NCBI RefSeq assembly: GCF_027744825.2
Contig: NC_071349.1
Span: forward strand, 558,001-622,000
Length of the DNA: 64,000 bases
From: Synchiropus splendidus
Lineage: Eukaryota; Chordata; Actinopteri; Syngnathiformes; Callionymidae
Direction of reading: 5' to 3'
The translations under genes and the position numbers were made by a program. Below are positions 11,801 through 25,944 of the stretch, one piece after another (the stretch's first letter is position 1; the number at the start of each line of letters is the position of its first letter). The notes under the pieces are model-generated. The model did not search any database. It worked only from the letters and a program-made list of their open reading frames with translations, and was not told the origin of the DNA.

Positions 11801-12408
11801 AGCGTTTTTGTGCATTGTGCCATAACTTTTCAGGGAAGCTTCAGAACATGAAATTTTAACCTCCCACTATAGCAGAAAGGGTCTTTCTAGTAGTTGCACA
11901 TCAAATCTAAACTGTCTGAAGTGTTTTTCCAAAGTTATTAACACTTTTATGTTTGGCGTTCCGAAACCCACCTTATCTCAGGCTGAAAAGCGTTTTTGTG
12001 CATTGTGCCATAACTTTTCCGGAAAGCTTCAGAACATGAAATTTTAACCTCCCACTATAGCAGAAAGGGTCTTTCTAGTAGTTGCACATCAAATCTAAAC
12101 TGTCTGAAGTGTTTTTCCAAAGTTATCAACACTTTTATGTTTGGCGTTCCGAAACCCACCTTATCTCAGGCTGAAAAGCGTTTTTACGCATTGTGCCATA
12201 ACTTTTCAGGGAAGCTTCAGAACATGAAATTTTAACCTCCCACTATAGCAGAAAGGGTCTTTCTAGTAGGTGCACATCAAATCTAAGCTGTCTGAAGTGT
12301 TTTTCCAAAGTTATTAACACTTTTATGTTTGGCGTTCCGAAACCCACCTTATCTCAGGCTGATAAGCGTTTTTGTGCATTGTGCCATAACTTTTCAGGGA
12401 AGCTTCAG
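8837..12408. repeat. Array segment, monomers 48-66
   Basis: Class order: A-F-G-H2-A-M-B-C-A-J-G-H2-M-B-C-A-M-B-C2. The F monomer at 9025 has the double change 137-138 gg to at (tcaatctg), shared only with the monomer at 15041. The J monomer at 10529 also carries 184a. The M monomer at 9777 has 50g with 67a, a mixed combination. M-B-C recurs three times at irregular spacing, indicating several short duplications. Confidence 0.85.
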
Positions 12409-14852
12409 AACATGAAATTTTAACCTCCCACTATAGCAGAAAGGGTCTTTCTAGTAGTTGCACATCAAATCTAAACTGTCTGAAGTGTTTTTCCAAAGTT
12501 ATCAACACTTTAATGTTTGGCGTTCCAAAACCCACCTTATCTCAGGCTGAAAAGCGTTTTTACGCAGTGTGCCATAACTTTTCAGGGAAGCATCAGAACA
12601 TGAAATTTTAACCTCCCACTATAGCAGAAAGGGTCTTTCTAGTAGGTGCACATCAAATCTAAGCTGTCTGAAGTGTTTTCCGAAAGTTATCAACACTTTT
12701 ATGTTTGGCGTTCCGAAACCCACCTTATCTCAGGCTGAAAAGCGTTTTTGTGCATTATGCCATAACTTTTCAGGGAAGCTTCAGAACATGAAATTTTAAC
12801 CTCCCACTATAGCAGAAAGGGTCTTTCTAGTAGTTGCACATCAAATCTAAGCTGTCTGAAGTGTTTTTCAAAAGTTATCAACACTTTTATGTTTGGCGTT
12901 CCGAAACCCACCTTATCTCAGGCTGAAAAGCGTTTTTGTGCATTGTGCCATAACTTTTCAGGGAAGCTTCAGAACATGAAATTTTAACCTCCCACTATAG
13001 CAGAAAGGGTCTTTCTAGTAGTTGCACATCAAATCTAAACTGTCTGAAGTGTTTTTCCAAAGTTATTAACACTTTTATGTTTGGCGTTCCGAAACCCACC
13101 TTATCTCAGGCTGAAAAGCGTTTTTGTGCATTGTGCCATAACTTTTCAGGGAAGCTTCAGAACATGAAATTTTAACCTCCCACTATAGCAGAAAGGGTCT
13201 TTCTAGTAGTTGCACATCAAATCTAAACTGTCTGAAGTGTTTTTCCAAAGTTATCAACACTTTTATGTTTGGCGTTCCGAAACCCACCTTATCTCAGGCT
13301 GAAAAGCGTTTTTACGCATTGTGCCATAACTTTTCAGGGAAGCTTCAGAACATGAAATTTTATCCTCCCACTATAGCAGAAAGGGTCTTTCTAGTAGGTG
13401 CACATCAAATCTAAGCTGTCTGAAGTGTTTTTCGAAAGTTATCAACACTTTTATGTTTGGCGTTCCGAAACCCACCTTATCTCAGGCTGAAAAGCGTTTT
13501 TGTGCATTGTGCCATAACTTTTCAGGGAAGCTTCAGAACATGAAATTTTAACCTCCCACTATAGCAGAAAGGGTCTTTCTAGTAGTTGCACATCAAATCT
13601 AAACTGTCTGAAGTGTTTTTCCAAAGTTATTAACACTTTTATGTTTGGCGTTCCGAAACCCACCTTATCTCAGGCTGAAAAGCGTTTTTACGCATTGTGC
13701 CATAACTTTTCAGGGAAGCTTCAGAACATGAAATTTTAACCTCCCACTATAGCAGAAAGGGTCTTTCTAGTAGGTGCACATCAAATCTAAGCTGTCTGAA
13801 GTGTTTTTCGAAAGTTATCAACACTTTTATGTTTGGCGTTCCGAAACCCACCTTATCTCAGGCTGAAAAGCGTTTTTGTGCATTGTGCCATAACTTTTCA
13901 GGGAAGCTTCAGAACATGAAATTTTAACCTCCCACTATAGCAGAAAGGGTCTTTCTAGTAGTTGCACATCAAATCTAAACTGTCTGAAGTGTTTTTCCAA
14001 AGTTATCAACACTTTTATGTTTGGCGTTCCGAAACCCACCTTATCTCAGGCTGAAAAGCGTTTTTACGCATTGTGCCATAACTTTTCAGGGAAGCTTCAG
14101 AACATGAAATTTTAACCTCCCACTATAGCAGAAAGGGTCTTTCTAGTAGGTGCACATCAAATCTAAGCTGTCTGAAGTGTTTTTCCAAAGTTATCAACAC
14201 TTTTATGTTTGGCGTTCCGAAACCCACCTTATCTCAGGCTGAAAAGCGTTTTTGTGCATTGTGCCATAACTTTTCAGGGAAGCTTCAGAACATGAAATTT
14301 TAACCTCCCACTATAGCAGAAAGGGTCTTTCTAGTAGTTGCACATCAAATCTAAACTGTCTGAAGTGTTTTTCCAAAGTTATTAACACTTTTATGTTTGG
14401 CGTTCCGAAACCCACCTTATCTCAGGCTGAAAAGCGTTTTTGTGCATTGTGCCATAACTTTTCAGGAAAGCTTCAGAACATGAAATTTTAACCTCCCACT
14501 ATAGCAGAAAGGGTCTTTCTAGTAGTTGCACATCAAATCTAAACTGTCTGAAGTGTTTTTCCAAAGTTATCAACACTTTTATGTTTGGCGTTCCGAAACC
14601 CACCTTATCTCAGGCTGAAAAGCGTTTTTACGCATTGTGCCATAACTTTTCAGGGAAGCTTCAGAACATGAAATTTTAACCTCCCACTATAGCAGAAAGG
14701 GTCTTTCTAGTAGGTGCACATCAAATCTAAGCTGTCTGAAGTGTTTTTCCAAAGTTATCAACACTTTTATGTTTGGCGTTCCGAAACCCACCTTATCTCA
14801 GGCTGAAAAGCGTTTTTGTGCATTGTGCCATAACTTTTCAGGGAAGCTTCAG
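12409..14852. repeat. Array segment, monomers 67-79
   Basis: Class order: F-G-H-A-B-I-J-K-B-C-M-B-C. The first eight monomers repeat the order seen at 1693-3196 and again at 39481-40984 and 46625-48128. The F monomer carries 159g as at 1693, plus private changes tttaatg and ttccaaaac. The I monomer at 13349 has 15t. Confidence 0.86.
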
Positions 14853-17672
14853 AACATGAAATTTTAACCTCCCACTATAGCAGAAAGGGTCTTTCTAGTA
14901 GTTGCACATCAAATCTAAACTGTCTGAAGTGTTTTTCCAAAGTTATTAACACTTTTATGTTTGGCGTTCCGAAACCCACCTTATCTCAGGCTGAAAAGCG
15001 TTTTTGTGCATTGTGCCATAACTTTTCAGGGAAGCTTCAGAACATGAAATTTTAACCTCCCACTATAGCAGAAAGGGTCTTTCTAGTAGTTGCACATCAA
15101 ATCTAAACTGTCTGAAGTGTTTTTCCAAAGTTATCAACACTTTTATGTTTGGCGTTCCGAAACCCACCTTATCTCAATCTGAAAAGCGTTTTTACGCATT
15201 GTGCCATAACTTTTCAGGGAAGCATCAGAACATGAAATTTTAACCTCCCACTATAGCAGAAAGGGTCTTTCTAGTAGGTGCACATCAAATCTAAGCTGTC
15301 TGAAGTGTTTTCCGAAAGTTATCAACACTTTTATGTTTGGCGTTCCGAAACCCACCTTATCTCAGGCTGAAAAGCGTTTTTATGCATTATGCCATAACTT
15401 TTCAGGGAAGCTTCAGAACATGAAATTTTAACCTCCCACTATAGCAGAAAGGGTCTTTCTAGTAGTTGCACATCAAATCTAAGCTGTCTGAAGTGTTTTT
15501 CCAAAGTTATCAACACTTTTATGTTTGGCGTTCCGAAACCCACCTTATCTCAGGCTGATAAGCGTTTTTGTGCATTGTGCCATAACTTTTCAGGGAAGCT
15601 TCAGAACATGAAATTTTAACCTCCCACTATAGCAGAAAGGGTCTTTCTAGTAGTTGCACATCAAATCTAAACTGTCTGAAGTGTTTTTCCAAAGTTATTA
15701 ACACTTTTATGTTTGGCGTTCCGAAACCCACCTTATCTCAGGCTGAAAAGCGTTTTTGTGCATTGTGCCATAACTTTTCAGGGAAGCTTCAGAACATGAA
15801 ATTTTAACCTCCCACTATAGCAGAAAGGGTCTTTCTAGTAGTTGCACATCAAATCTAAACTGTCTGAAGTGTTTTTCCAAAGTTATTAACACTTTTATGT
15901 TTGGCGTTCCGAAACCCACCTTATCTCAGGCTGAAAAGCGTTTTTACGCATTGTGCCATAACTTTTCAGGGAAGCATCAGAACATGAAATTTTAACCTCC
16001 CACTATAGCAGAAAGGGTCTTTCTAGTAGGTGCACATCAAATCTAAGCTGTCTGAAGTGTTTTCCGAAAGTTATCAACACTTTTATGTTTGGCGTTCCGA
16101 AACCCACCTTATCTCAGGCTGAAAAGCGTTTTTGTGCATTATGCCATAACTTTTCAGGGAAGCTTCAGAACATGAAATTTTAACCTCCCACTATAGCAGA
16201 AAGGGTCTTTCTAGTAGTTGCACATATAATCTAAACTGTCTGAAGTGTTTTTCCAAAGTTATTAACACTTTTATGTTTGGCGTTCCGAAACCCACCTTAT
16301 CTCAGGCTGAAAAGCGTTTTTGTGCATTGTGCCATAACTTTTCAGGAAAGCTTCAGAACATGAAATTTTAACCTCCCACTATAGCAGAAAGGGTCTTTCT
16401 AGTACTTGCACATCAAATCTAAACTGTCTGAAGTGTTTTTCCAAAGTTATCAACACTTTTATGTTTGGCGTTCCGAAACCCACCTTATCTCAGGCTGAAA
16501 AGCGTTTTTACGCATTGTGCCATAACTTTTCAGGGAAGCTTCAGAACATGAAATTTTAACCTCCCACTATAGCAGAAAGGGTCTTTCTAGTAGGTGCACA
16601 TCAAATCTAAGCTGTCTGAAGTGTTTTTCCAAAGTTATCAACACTTTTATGTTTGGCGTTCCGAAACCCACCTTATCTCAGGCTGAAAAGCGTTTTTGTG
16701 CATTGTGCCATAACTTTTCAGGGAAGCTTCAGAACATGAAATTTTAACCTCCCACTATAGCAGAAAGGGTCTTTCTAGTAGTTGCACATCAAATCTAAAC
16801 TGTCTGAAGTGTTTTTCCAAAGTAATTAACACTTTTATGTTTGGCGTTCCGAAACCCACCTTATCTCAGGCTGAAAAGCGTTTTTGTGCATTGTGCCATA
16901 ACTTTTCAGGGACGCTTCAGAACATGAAATTTTAACCTCCCACTATAGCAGAAAGGGTCTTTCTAGTAGTTGCACATCAAATCTAAACTGTCTGAAGTGT
17001 TTTTCCAAAGTTATTAACACTTTTATGTTTGGCGTTCCGAAACCCACCTTATCTCAGGCTGAAAAGCGTTTTTGTGCATTGTGCCATAACTTTTCAGGGA
17101 AGCTTCAGAACATGAAATTTTAACCTCCCACTATAGCAGAAAGGGTCTTTCTAGTAGTTGCACATCAAATCTAAACTGTCTGAAGTGTTTTTCCAAAGTT
17201 ATGAACACATTTATGTTTGGCGTTCCGAAACCCACCTTATCTCAGGCTGAAAAGCGTTTTTGTGCATTGTGCCATAACTTTTCAGGAAAGCTTCAGAACA
17301 TGAAATTTTAACCTCCCACTATAGCAGAAAGGGTCTTTCTAGTAGTTGCACATCAAATCTAAACTGTCTGAAGTGTTTTTCCAAAGTTATCAACACTTTT
17401 ATGTTTGGCGTTCCGAAACCCACCTTATCTCAGGCTGAAAAGCGTTTTTACGCATTGTGCCATAACTTTTCAGGGAAGCCTCAGAACATGAAATTTTAAC
17501 CTCCCACTATAGCAGAAAGGGTCTTTCTAGTAGGTGCACATCAAATCTAAGCTGTCTGAAGTGTTTTTCCAAAGTTATTAACACTTTTATGTTTGGCGTT
17601 CCGAAACCCACCTTATCTCAGGCTGAAAAGCGTTTTTGTGCATTGTGCCATAACTTTTCAGGGAAGCTTCAG
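14853..17672. repeat. Array segment, monomers 80-94 (end of left zone)
   Basis: Class order: A-F-G-H2-A-J-G-M-B-C-A-A-D-B-C2. Its first five monomers repeat 8837-9776 at an offset of 32 monomers (6016 bp), sharing tcaatctg. The J monomer at 15793 has 184a like that at 10529. The D monomer at 17109 is the first with 101a (gaacacattt). The M monomer at 16169 has private cacatataatc. Confidence 0.86.
15229..15416. repeat. Class G monomer with intermediate at/154-155 state
   Basis: At 15382-15383 the class switch reads at, whereas the other monomers I read carry gt or ac. This is either a one-step intermediate between the two states or an independent substitution in a gt monomer. Confidence 0.8.
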
Positions 17673-20600
17673 AACATGAAATTTTAACTTCCCACTATAG
17701 CAGAAAGGGTCTTTCTAGTAGTTGCACATCAAATCTAAACTGTCTGAAGTGTTTTTCCAAAGTTATTAACACTTTTATGTTTGGCGTTCCGAAACCCACC
17801 TTATCTCAGGCTGAAAAGCGTTTTTGTGCATTGTGCCATAACTTTTCAGGGAAGCTTCAGAACATGAAATTTTAACCTCCCACTATAGCAGAAAGGGTCT
17901 TTCTAGTAGTTGCACATCAAATCTAAACTGTCTGAAGTGTTTTTCCAAAGTTATCAACACTTTTATGTTTGGCGTTCCGAAACCCACCTTATCTCAGGCT
18001 GAAAAGCGTTTTTACGCATTGTGCCATAACTTTTCAGGGAAGCATCAGAACATGAAATTTTAGCCTCCCACTATAGCAGAAAGGGTCTTTCTAGTAGGTG
18101 CACATCAAATCTAAGCTGTCTGAAGTGTTTTTCGAAAGTTATCAACACTTTTATGTTTGGCGTTCCGAAACCCACCTTATCTCAGGCTGAAAAGCGTTTT
18201 TGTGCATTGTGCCATAACTTTTCAGGGAAGCTTCAGAACATGAAATTTTAACCTCCCACTATAGCAGAAAGGGTCTTTCTAGTAGTTGCACATCAAATCT
18301 AAGCTGTCTGAAGTGTTTTTCAAAAGTTATCAACACTTTTATGTTTGGCGTTCCGAAACCCACCTTATCTCAGGCTGAAAAGCGTTTTTGTGCATTGTGC
18401 CATAACTTTTCAGGGAAGCTTCAGAACATGAAATTTTAACCTCCCACTATAGCAGAAAGGGTCTTTCTAGTAGTTGCACATCAAATCTAAACTGTCTGAA
18501 GTGTTTTTCCAAAGTTATTAACACTTTTATGTTTGGCGTTCCGAAACCCACCTTATCTCAGGCTGAAAAGCGTTTTTGTGCATTGTGCCATAACTTTTCA
18601 GGGAAGCTTCAGAACATGAAATTTTAACCTCCCACTATAGCAGAAAGGGTCTTTCTAGTAGTTGCACATCAAATCTAAACTGTCTGAAGTGTTTTTCCAA
18701 AGTTATCAACACTTTTATGTTTGGCGTTCCGAAACCCACCTTATCTCAGGCTGAAAAGCGTTTTTACGCATTGTGCCATAACTTTTCAGGGAAGCTTCAG
18801 AACATGAAATTTTAACCTCCCACTATAGCAGAAAGGGTCTTTCTAGTAGGTGCACATCAAATCTAAGCTGTCTGAAGTGTTTTTCGAAAGTTATCAACAC
18901 TTTTATGTTTGGCGTTCCGAAACCCACCTTATCTCAGGCTGAAAAGCGTTTTTGTGCATTGTGCCATAACTTTTCAGGGAAGCTTCAGAACATGAAATTT
19001 TAACCTCCCACTATAGCAGAAAGGGTCTTTCTAGTAGTTGCACATCAAATCTAAACTGTCTGAAGTGTTTTTCCAAAGTTATTAACACTTTTATGTTTGG
19101 CGTTCCGAAACCCACCTTATCTCAGGCTGAAAAGCGTTTTTGTGCATTGTGCCATAACTTTTCAGGGAAGCTTCAGAACATGAAATTTTAACCTCCCACT
19201 ATAGCAGAAAGGGTCTTTCTAGTAGTTGCACATCAAATCTAAACTGTCTGAAGTGTTTTTCCAAAGTTATTAACACTTTTATGTTTGGCGTTCCGAAACC
19301 CACCTTATCTCAGGCTGAAAAGCGTTTTTGTGCATTGTGCCATAACTTTTCAGGGAAGCTTCAGAACATGAAATTTTAACCTCCCACTATAGCAGAAAGG
19401 GTCTTTCTAGTAGTTGCACATCAAATCTAAACTGTCTGAAGTGTTTTTCCAAAGTTATCAACACTTTTATGTTTGGCGTTCCGAAACCCACCTTATCTCA
19501 GGCTGAAAAGCGTTTTTGTGCATTGTGCCATAACTTTTCAGGGAAGCTTCAGAACATGAAATTTTAACCTCCCACTATAGCAGAAAGGGTCTTTCTAGTA
19601 GTTGCACATCAAATCTAAACTGTCTGAAGTGTTTTTCCAAAGTTATTAACACTTTTATGTTTGGCGTTCCGAAACCCACCTTATCTCAGGCTGAAAAGCG
19701 TTTTTGTGCATTGTGCCATAACTTTTCAGGGAAGCTTCAGAACATGAAATTTTAACCTCCCACTATAGCAGAAAGGGTCTTTCTAGTAGTTGCACATCAA
19801 ATCTAAACTGTCTGAAGTGTTTTTCCAAAGTTATCAACACTTTTATGTTTGGCGTTCCGAAACCCACCTTATCTCAGGCTGAAAAGCGTTTTTACGCATT
19901 GAGCCATAACTTTTCAGGGAAGCTTCAGAACATGAAATTTTAACCTCCCACTATAGCAGAAAGGGTCTTTCTAGTAGGTGCACATCAAATCTAAGCTGTC
20001 TGAAGTGTTTTTCGAAAGTTATCAACACTTTTATGTTTGGCGTTCCGAAACCCACCTTATCTCAGGCTGAAAAGCGTTTTTGTGCATTGTGCCATAACTT
20101 TTCAGGGAAGCTTCAGAACATGAAATTTTAACCTCCCACTATAGCAGAAAGGGTCTTTCTAGTAGTTGCACATCAAATCTAAACTGTCTGAAGTGTTTTT
20201 CCAAAGTTATTAACACTTTTATGTTTGGCGTTCCGAAACCCACCTTATCTCAGGCTGAAAAGCGTTTTTGTGCATTGTGCCATAACTTTTCAGGGAAGCT
20301 TCAGAACATGAAATTTTAACCTCCCACTATAGCAGAAAGGGTCTTTCTAGTAGTTGCACATCAAATCTAAACTGTCTGAAGTGTTTTTCCAAAGTTATTA
20401 ACACTTTTATGTTTGGCGTTCCGAAACCCACCTTATCTCAGGCTGAAAAGCGTTTTTGTGCATTGTGCCATAACTTTTCAGGGAAGCTTCAGAACATGAA
20501 ATTTTAACCTCCCACTATAGCAGAAAGGGACTTTCTAGTAGTTGCACATCAAATCTAAACTGTCTGAAGTGTTTTTCCAAAGTTATCAACACTTTTATGT

Positions 20601-21808
20601 TTGGCGTTCCGAAACCCACCTTATCTCAGGCTGAAAAGCGTTTTTGTGCATTGTGCCATAACTTTTCAGGGAAGCTTCAGAACATGAAATTTTAACCTCC
20701 CACTATAGCAGAAAGGGTCTTTCTAGTAGTTGCACATCAAATCTAAACTGTCTGAAGTGTTTTTCCAAAGTTATTAACACTTTTATGTTTGGCGTTCCGA
20801 AACCCACCTTATCTCAGGCTGAAAAGCGTTTTTGTGCATTGTGCCATAACTTTTCAGGGAAGCTTCAGAACATGAAATTTTAACCTCCCACTATAGCAGA
20901 AAGGGTCTTTCTAGTAGTTGCACATCAAATCTAAACTGTCTGAAGTGTTTTTCCAAAGTTATCAACACTTTTATGTTTGGCGTTCCGAAACCCACCTTAT
21001 CTCAGGCTGAAAAGCGTTTTTACGCATTGTGCCATAACTTTTCAGGGAAGCTTCAGAACATGAAATTTTAACCTCCCACTATAGCAGAAAGGGTCTTTCT
21101 AGTAGGTGCACATCAAATCTAAGCTGTCTGAAGTGTTTTTCCAAAGTTATCAACACTTTTATGTTTGGCGTTCCGAAACCCACCTTATCTCAGGCTGAAA
21201 AGCGTTTTTGTGCATTGTGCCATAACTTTTCAGGGAAGCTTCAGAACATGAAATTTTAACCTCCCACTATAGCAGAAAGGGTCTTTCTAGTAGTTGCACA
21301 TCAAATCTAAACTGTCTGAAGTGTTTTTCCAAAGTTATTAACACTTTTATGTTTGGCGTTCCGAAACCCACCTTATCTCAGGCTGAAAAGCGTTTTTGTG
21401 CATTGTGCCATAACTTTTCAGGGAAGCTTCAGAACATGAAATTTTAACCTCCCACTATAGCAGAAAGGGTCTTTCTAGTAGTTGCACATCAAATCTAAAC
21501 TGTCTGAAGTGTTTTTCCAAAGTTATTAACACTTTTATGTTTGGCGTTCCGAAACCCACCTTATCTCAGGCTGAAAAGCGTTTTTGTGCATTGTGCCATA
21601 ACTTTTCAGGAAAGCTTCAGAACATGAAATTTTAACCTCCCACTATAGCAGAAAGGGTCTTTCTAGTAGTTGCACATCAAATCTAAACTGTCTGAAGTGT
21701 TTTTCCAAAGTTATCAACACTTTTATGTTTGGCGTCCCGAAACCCACCTTATCTCAGGCTGAAAAGCGTTTTTACGCATTGTGCCATAACTTTTCAGGGA
21801 AGCTTCAG
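17673..21808. repeat. Array segment, monomers 95-116 (start of core)
   Basis: Class order: A-F-N-H-A-B-K-A-A-E-A-B-K-A-A-E-A-B-C-A-M-B. This is the first appearance of 17t (tttaacttcc, monomer at 17673) and of class N (15g with 86g, at 18049). The 12-monomer order A-F-N-H-A-B-K-A-A-E-A-B recurs at 35157, 43617 and 57717 with small changes. It includes the 6-monomer tandem duplication listed next. Confidence 0.87.
18801..21056. repeat. Tandem duplication of 6 monomers (2 x 1128 bp)
   Basis: Copies 18801-19928 and 19929-21056 both read K-A-A-E-A-B. Only the first copy's B monomer has 162a (attgagcc, near 19901); only the second copy's E monomer has agggactttc near 20529. Confidence 0.82.
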
Positions 21809-24800
21809 AACATGAAATTTTAACCTCCCACTATAGCAGAAAGGGTCTTTCTAGTAGGTGCACATCAAATCTAAGCTGTCTGAAGTGTTTTTCCAAAGTT
21901 ATTAACACTTTTATGTTTGGCGTTCCGAAACCCACCTTATCTCAGGCTGAAAAGCGTTTTTGTGCATTGTGCCATAACTTTTCAGGGAAGCTTCAGAACA
22001 TGAAATTTTAACCTCCCACTATAGCAGAAAGGGTCTTTCTAGTAGTTGCACATCAAATCTAAACTGTCTGAAGTGTTTTTCCAAAGTTATCAACACTTTT
22101 ATGTTTGGCGTTCCGAAACCCACCTTATCTCAGGCTGAAAAGCGTTTTTACGCATTGTGCCATAACTTTTCAGGGAAGCATCAGAACATGAAATTTTAAC
22201 CTCCCACTATAGCAGAAAGGGTCTTTCTAGTAGGTGCACATCAAATCTAAGCTGTCTGAAGTGTTTTCCGAAAGTTATCAACACTTTTATGTTTGGCGTT
22301 CCGAAACCCACCTTATCTCAGGCTGAAAAGCGTTTTTGTGCATTGTGCCATAACTTTTCAGGGAAGCTTCAGAACATGAAATTTTAACCTCCCACTATAA
22401 CAGAAAGGGTCTTTCTAGTAGTTGCACATCAAATCTAAGCTGTCTGAAGTGTTTTTCAAAAGTTATCAACACTTTTATGTTTGGCGTTCCGAAACCCACC
22501 TTATCTCAGGCTGAAAAGCGTTTTTGTGCATTGTGCCATAACTTTTCAGGGAAGCTTCAGAACATGAAATTTTAACCTCCCACTATAGCAGAAAGGGTCT
22601 TTCTAGTAGTTGCACATCAAATCTAAACTGTCTGAAGTGTTTTTCCAAAGTTATTAACACTTTTATGTTTGGCGTTCCGAAACCCACCTTATCTCAGGCT
22701 GAAAAGCGTTTTTGTGCATTGTGCCATAATTTTTCAGGGAAGCTTCAGAACATGAAATTTTAACCTCCCACTATAGCAGAAAGGGTCTTTCTAGTAGTTG
22801 CACATCAAATCTAAACTGTCTGAAGTGTTTTTCCAAAGTTATTAACACTTTTATGTTTGGCGTTCCGAAACCCACCTTATCTCAGGCTGAAAAGCGTTTT
22901 TACGCATTGTGCCATAACTTTTCAGGGAAGCTTCAGAACATGAAATTTTAACCTCCCACTATAGCAGAAAGGGTCTTTCTAGTAGGTGCACATCAAATCT
23001 AAGCTGTCTGAAGTGTTTTTCGAAAGTTATCAACACTTTTATGTTTGGCGTTCCGAAACCCACCTTATCTCAGGCTGAAAAGCGTTTTTGTGCATTGTGC
23101 CATAACTTTTCAGGGAAGCTTCAGAACATGAAATTTTAACCTCCCACTATAGCAGAAAGGGTCTTTCTAGTAGTTGAAAATCAAATCTAAGCTGTCTGAA
23201 GTGTTTTTCAAAAGTTATCAACACTTTTATGTTTGGCGTTCCGAAACCCACCTTATCTCAGGCTGAAAAGCGTTTTTGTGCATTGTGCCATAACTTTTCA
23301 GGGAAGCTTCAGAACATGAAATTTTAACCTCCCACTATAGCAGAAAGGGTCTTTCTAGTAGTTGCACATCAAATCTAAACTGTCTGAAGTGTTTTTCCAA
23401 AGTTATCAACACTTTTATGTTTGGCGTTCCGAAACCCACCTTATCTCAGGCTGAAAAGCGTTTTTGTGCATTGTGCCATAACTTTTCAGGGAAGCTTCAG
23501 AACATGAAATTTTAACCTCCCACTATAGCAGAAAGGGTCTTTCTAGTAGTTGCACATCAAATCTAAACTGTCTGAAGTGTTTTTCCAAAGTTATTAACAC
23601 TTTTATGTTTGGCGTTCCGAAACCCACCTTATCTCAGGCTGAAAAGCGTTTTTGTGCATTGTGCCATAACTTTTCAGGGAAGCTTCAGAACATGAAATTT
23701 TAACCTCCCACTATAGCAGAAAGGGTCTTTCTAGTAGTTGCACATCAAATCTAAACTGTCTGAAGTGTTTTTCCAAAGTTATTAACACTTTTATGTTTGG
23801 CGTTCCGAAACCCACCTTATCTCAGGCTGAAAAGCGTTTTTGTGCATTGTGCCATAACTTTTCAGGGAAGCTTCAGAACATGAAATTTTAACCTCCCACT
23901 ATAGCAGAAAGGGTCTTTCTAGTAGTTGCACATCAAATCTAAGCTGTCTGAAGTGTTTTTCCAAAGTTATTAACACTTTTATGTTTGGCGTTCCGAAACC
24001 CACCTTATCTCAGGCTGAAAAGCGTTTTTGTGCATTGTGCCATAACTTTTCAGGGAAGCTTCAGAACATGAAATTTTAACCTCCCACTATAGCAGAAAGG
24101 GTCTTTCTAGTAGTTGCACATCAAATCTAAACTGTCTGAAGTGTTTTTCCAAAGTTATCAACACTTTTATGTTTGGCGTTCCGAAACCCACCTTATCTCA
24201 GGCTGAAAAGCGTTTTTACGCATTGTGCCATAACTTTTCAGGGAAGCATCAGAACATGAAATTTTAACCTCCCACTATAGCAGAAAGGGTCTTTCTAGTA
24301 GGTGCACATCAAATCTAAGCTGTCTGAAGTGTTTTCCGAAAGTTATCAACACTTTTATGTTTGGCGTTCCGAAACCCACCTTATCTCAGGCTGAAAAGCG
24401 TTTTTGTGCATTGTGCCATAACTTTTCAGGGAAGCTTCAGAACATGAAATTTTAACCTCCCACTATAACAGAAAGGGTCTTTCTAGTAGTTGCACATCAA
24501 ATCTAAGCTGTCTGAAGTGTTTTTCAAAAGTTATCAACACTTTTATGTTTGGCGTTCCGAAACCCACCTTATCTCAGGCTGAAAAGCGTTTTTGTGCATT
24601 GTGCCATAACTTTTCAGGGAAGCTTCAGAACATGAAATTTTAACCTCCCACTATAGCAGAAAGGGTCTTTCTAGTAGTTGCACATCAAATCTAAACTGTC
24701 TGAAGTGTTTTTCCAAAGTTATTAACACTTTTATGTTTGGCGTTCCGAAACCCACCTTATCTCAGGCTGAAAAGCGTTTTTGTGCATTGTGCCATAATTT

Positions 24801-25944
24801 TTCAGGGAAGCTTCAGAACATGAAATTTTAACCTCCCACTATAGCAGAAAGGGTCTTTCTAGTAGTTGCACATCAAATCTAAACTGTCTGAAGTGTTTTT
24901 CCAAAGTTATTAACACTTTTATGTTTGGCGTTCCGAAACCCACCTTATCTCAGGCTGAAAAGCGTTTTTACGCATTGTGCCATAACTTTTCAGGGAAGCT
25001 TCAGAACATGAAATTTTAACCTCCCACTATAGCAGAAAGGGTCTTTCTAGTAGGTGCACATCAAATCTAAGCTGTCTGAAGTGTTTTTCGAAAGTTATCA
25101 ACACTTTTATGTTTGGCGTTCCGAAACCCACCTTATCTCAGGCTGAAAAGCGTTTTTGTGCATTGTGCCATAACTTTTCAGGGAAGCTTCAGAACATGAA
25201 ATTTTAACCTCCCACTATAGCAGAAAGGGTCTTTCTAGTAGTTGAAAATCAAATCTAAGCTGTCTGAAGTGTTTTTCGAAAGTTATCAACACTTTTATGT
25301 TTGGCGTTCCGAAACCCACCTTATCTCAGGCTGAAAAGCGTTTTTGTGCATTGTGCCATAACTTTTCAGGGAAGCTTCAGAACATGAAATTTTAACCTCC
25401 CACTATAGCAGAAAGGGTCTTTCTAGTAGTTGCACATCAAATCTAAACTGTCTGAAGTGTTTTTCCAAAGTTATCAACACTTTTATGTTTGGCGTTCCGA
25501 AACCCACCTTATCTCAGGCTGAAAAGCGTTTTTGTGCATTGTGCCATAACTTTTCAGGGAAGCTTCAGAACATGAAATTTTAACCTCCCACTATAGCAGA
25601 AAGGGTCTTTCTAGTAGTTGCACATCAAATCTAAACTGTCTGAAGTGTTTTTCCAAAGTTATTAACACTTTTATGTTTGGCGTTCCGAAACCCACCTTAT
25701 CTCAGGCTGAAAAGCGTTTTTGTGCATTGTGCCATAACTTTTCAGGGAAGCTTCAGAACATGAAATTTTAACCTCCCACTATAGCAGAAAGGGTCTTTCT
25801 AGTAGTTGCACATCAAATCTAAACTGTCTGAAGTGTTTTTCCAAAGTTATTAACACTTTTATGTTTGGCGTTCCGAAACCCACCTTATCTCAGGCTGAAA
25901 AGCGTTTTTGTGCATTGTGCCATAACTTTTCAGGGAAGCTTCAG
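21809..25944. repeat. Tandem duplication of 11 monomers (2 x 2068 bp)
   Basis: Copies 21809-23876 and 23877-25944 both read C2-F-G-H-A-J-K-H-E-A-A. Three rare private variants recur exactly 2068 bp apart: actataacag (28a), ccataattttt (170t) and the double change gttgaaaatc (53a, 55a). The copies differ at few sites: the leading C2 monomer of copy 2 has 50t, and the second H monomer of copy 2 has 86g instead of 86a. The G monomers here have 161g, unlike the left zone. This is one of the clearest recent duplications in the window. Confidence 0.93.
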
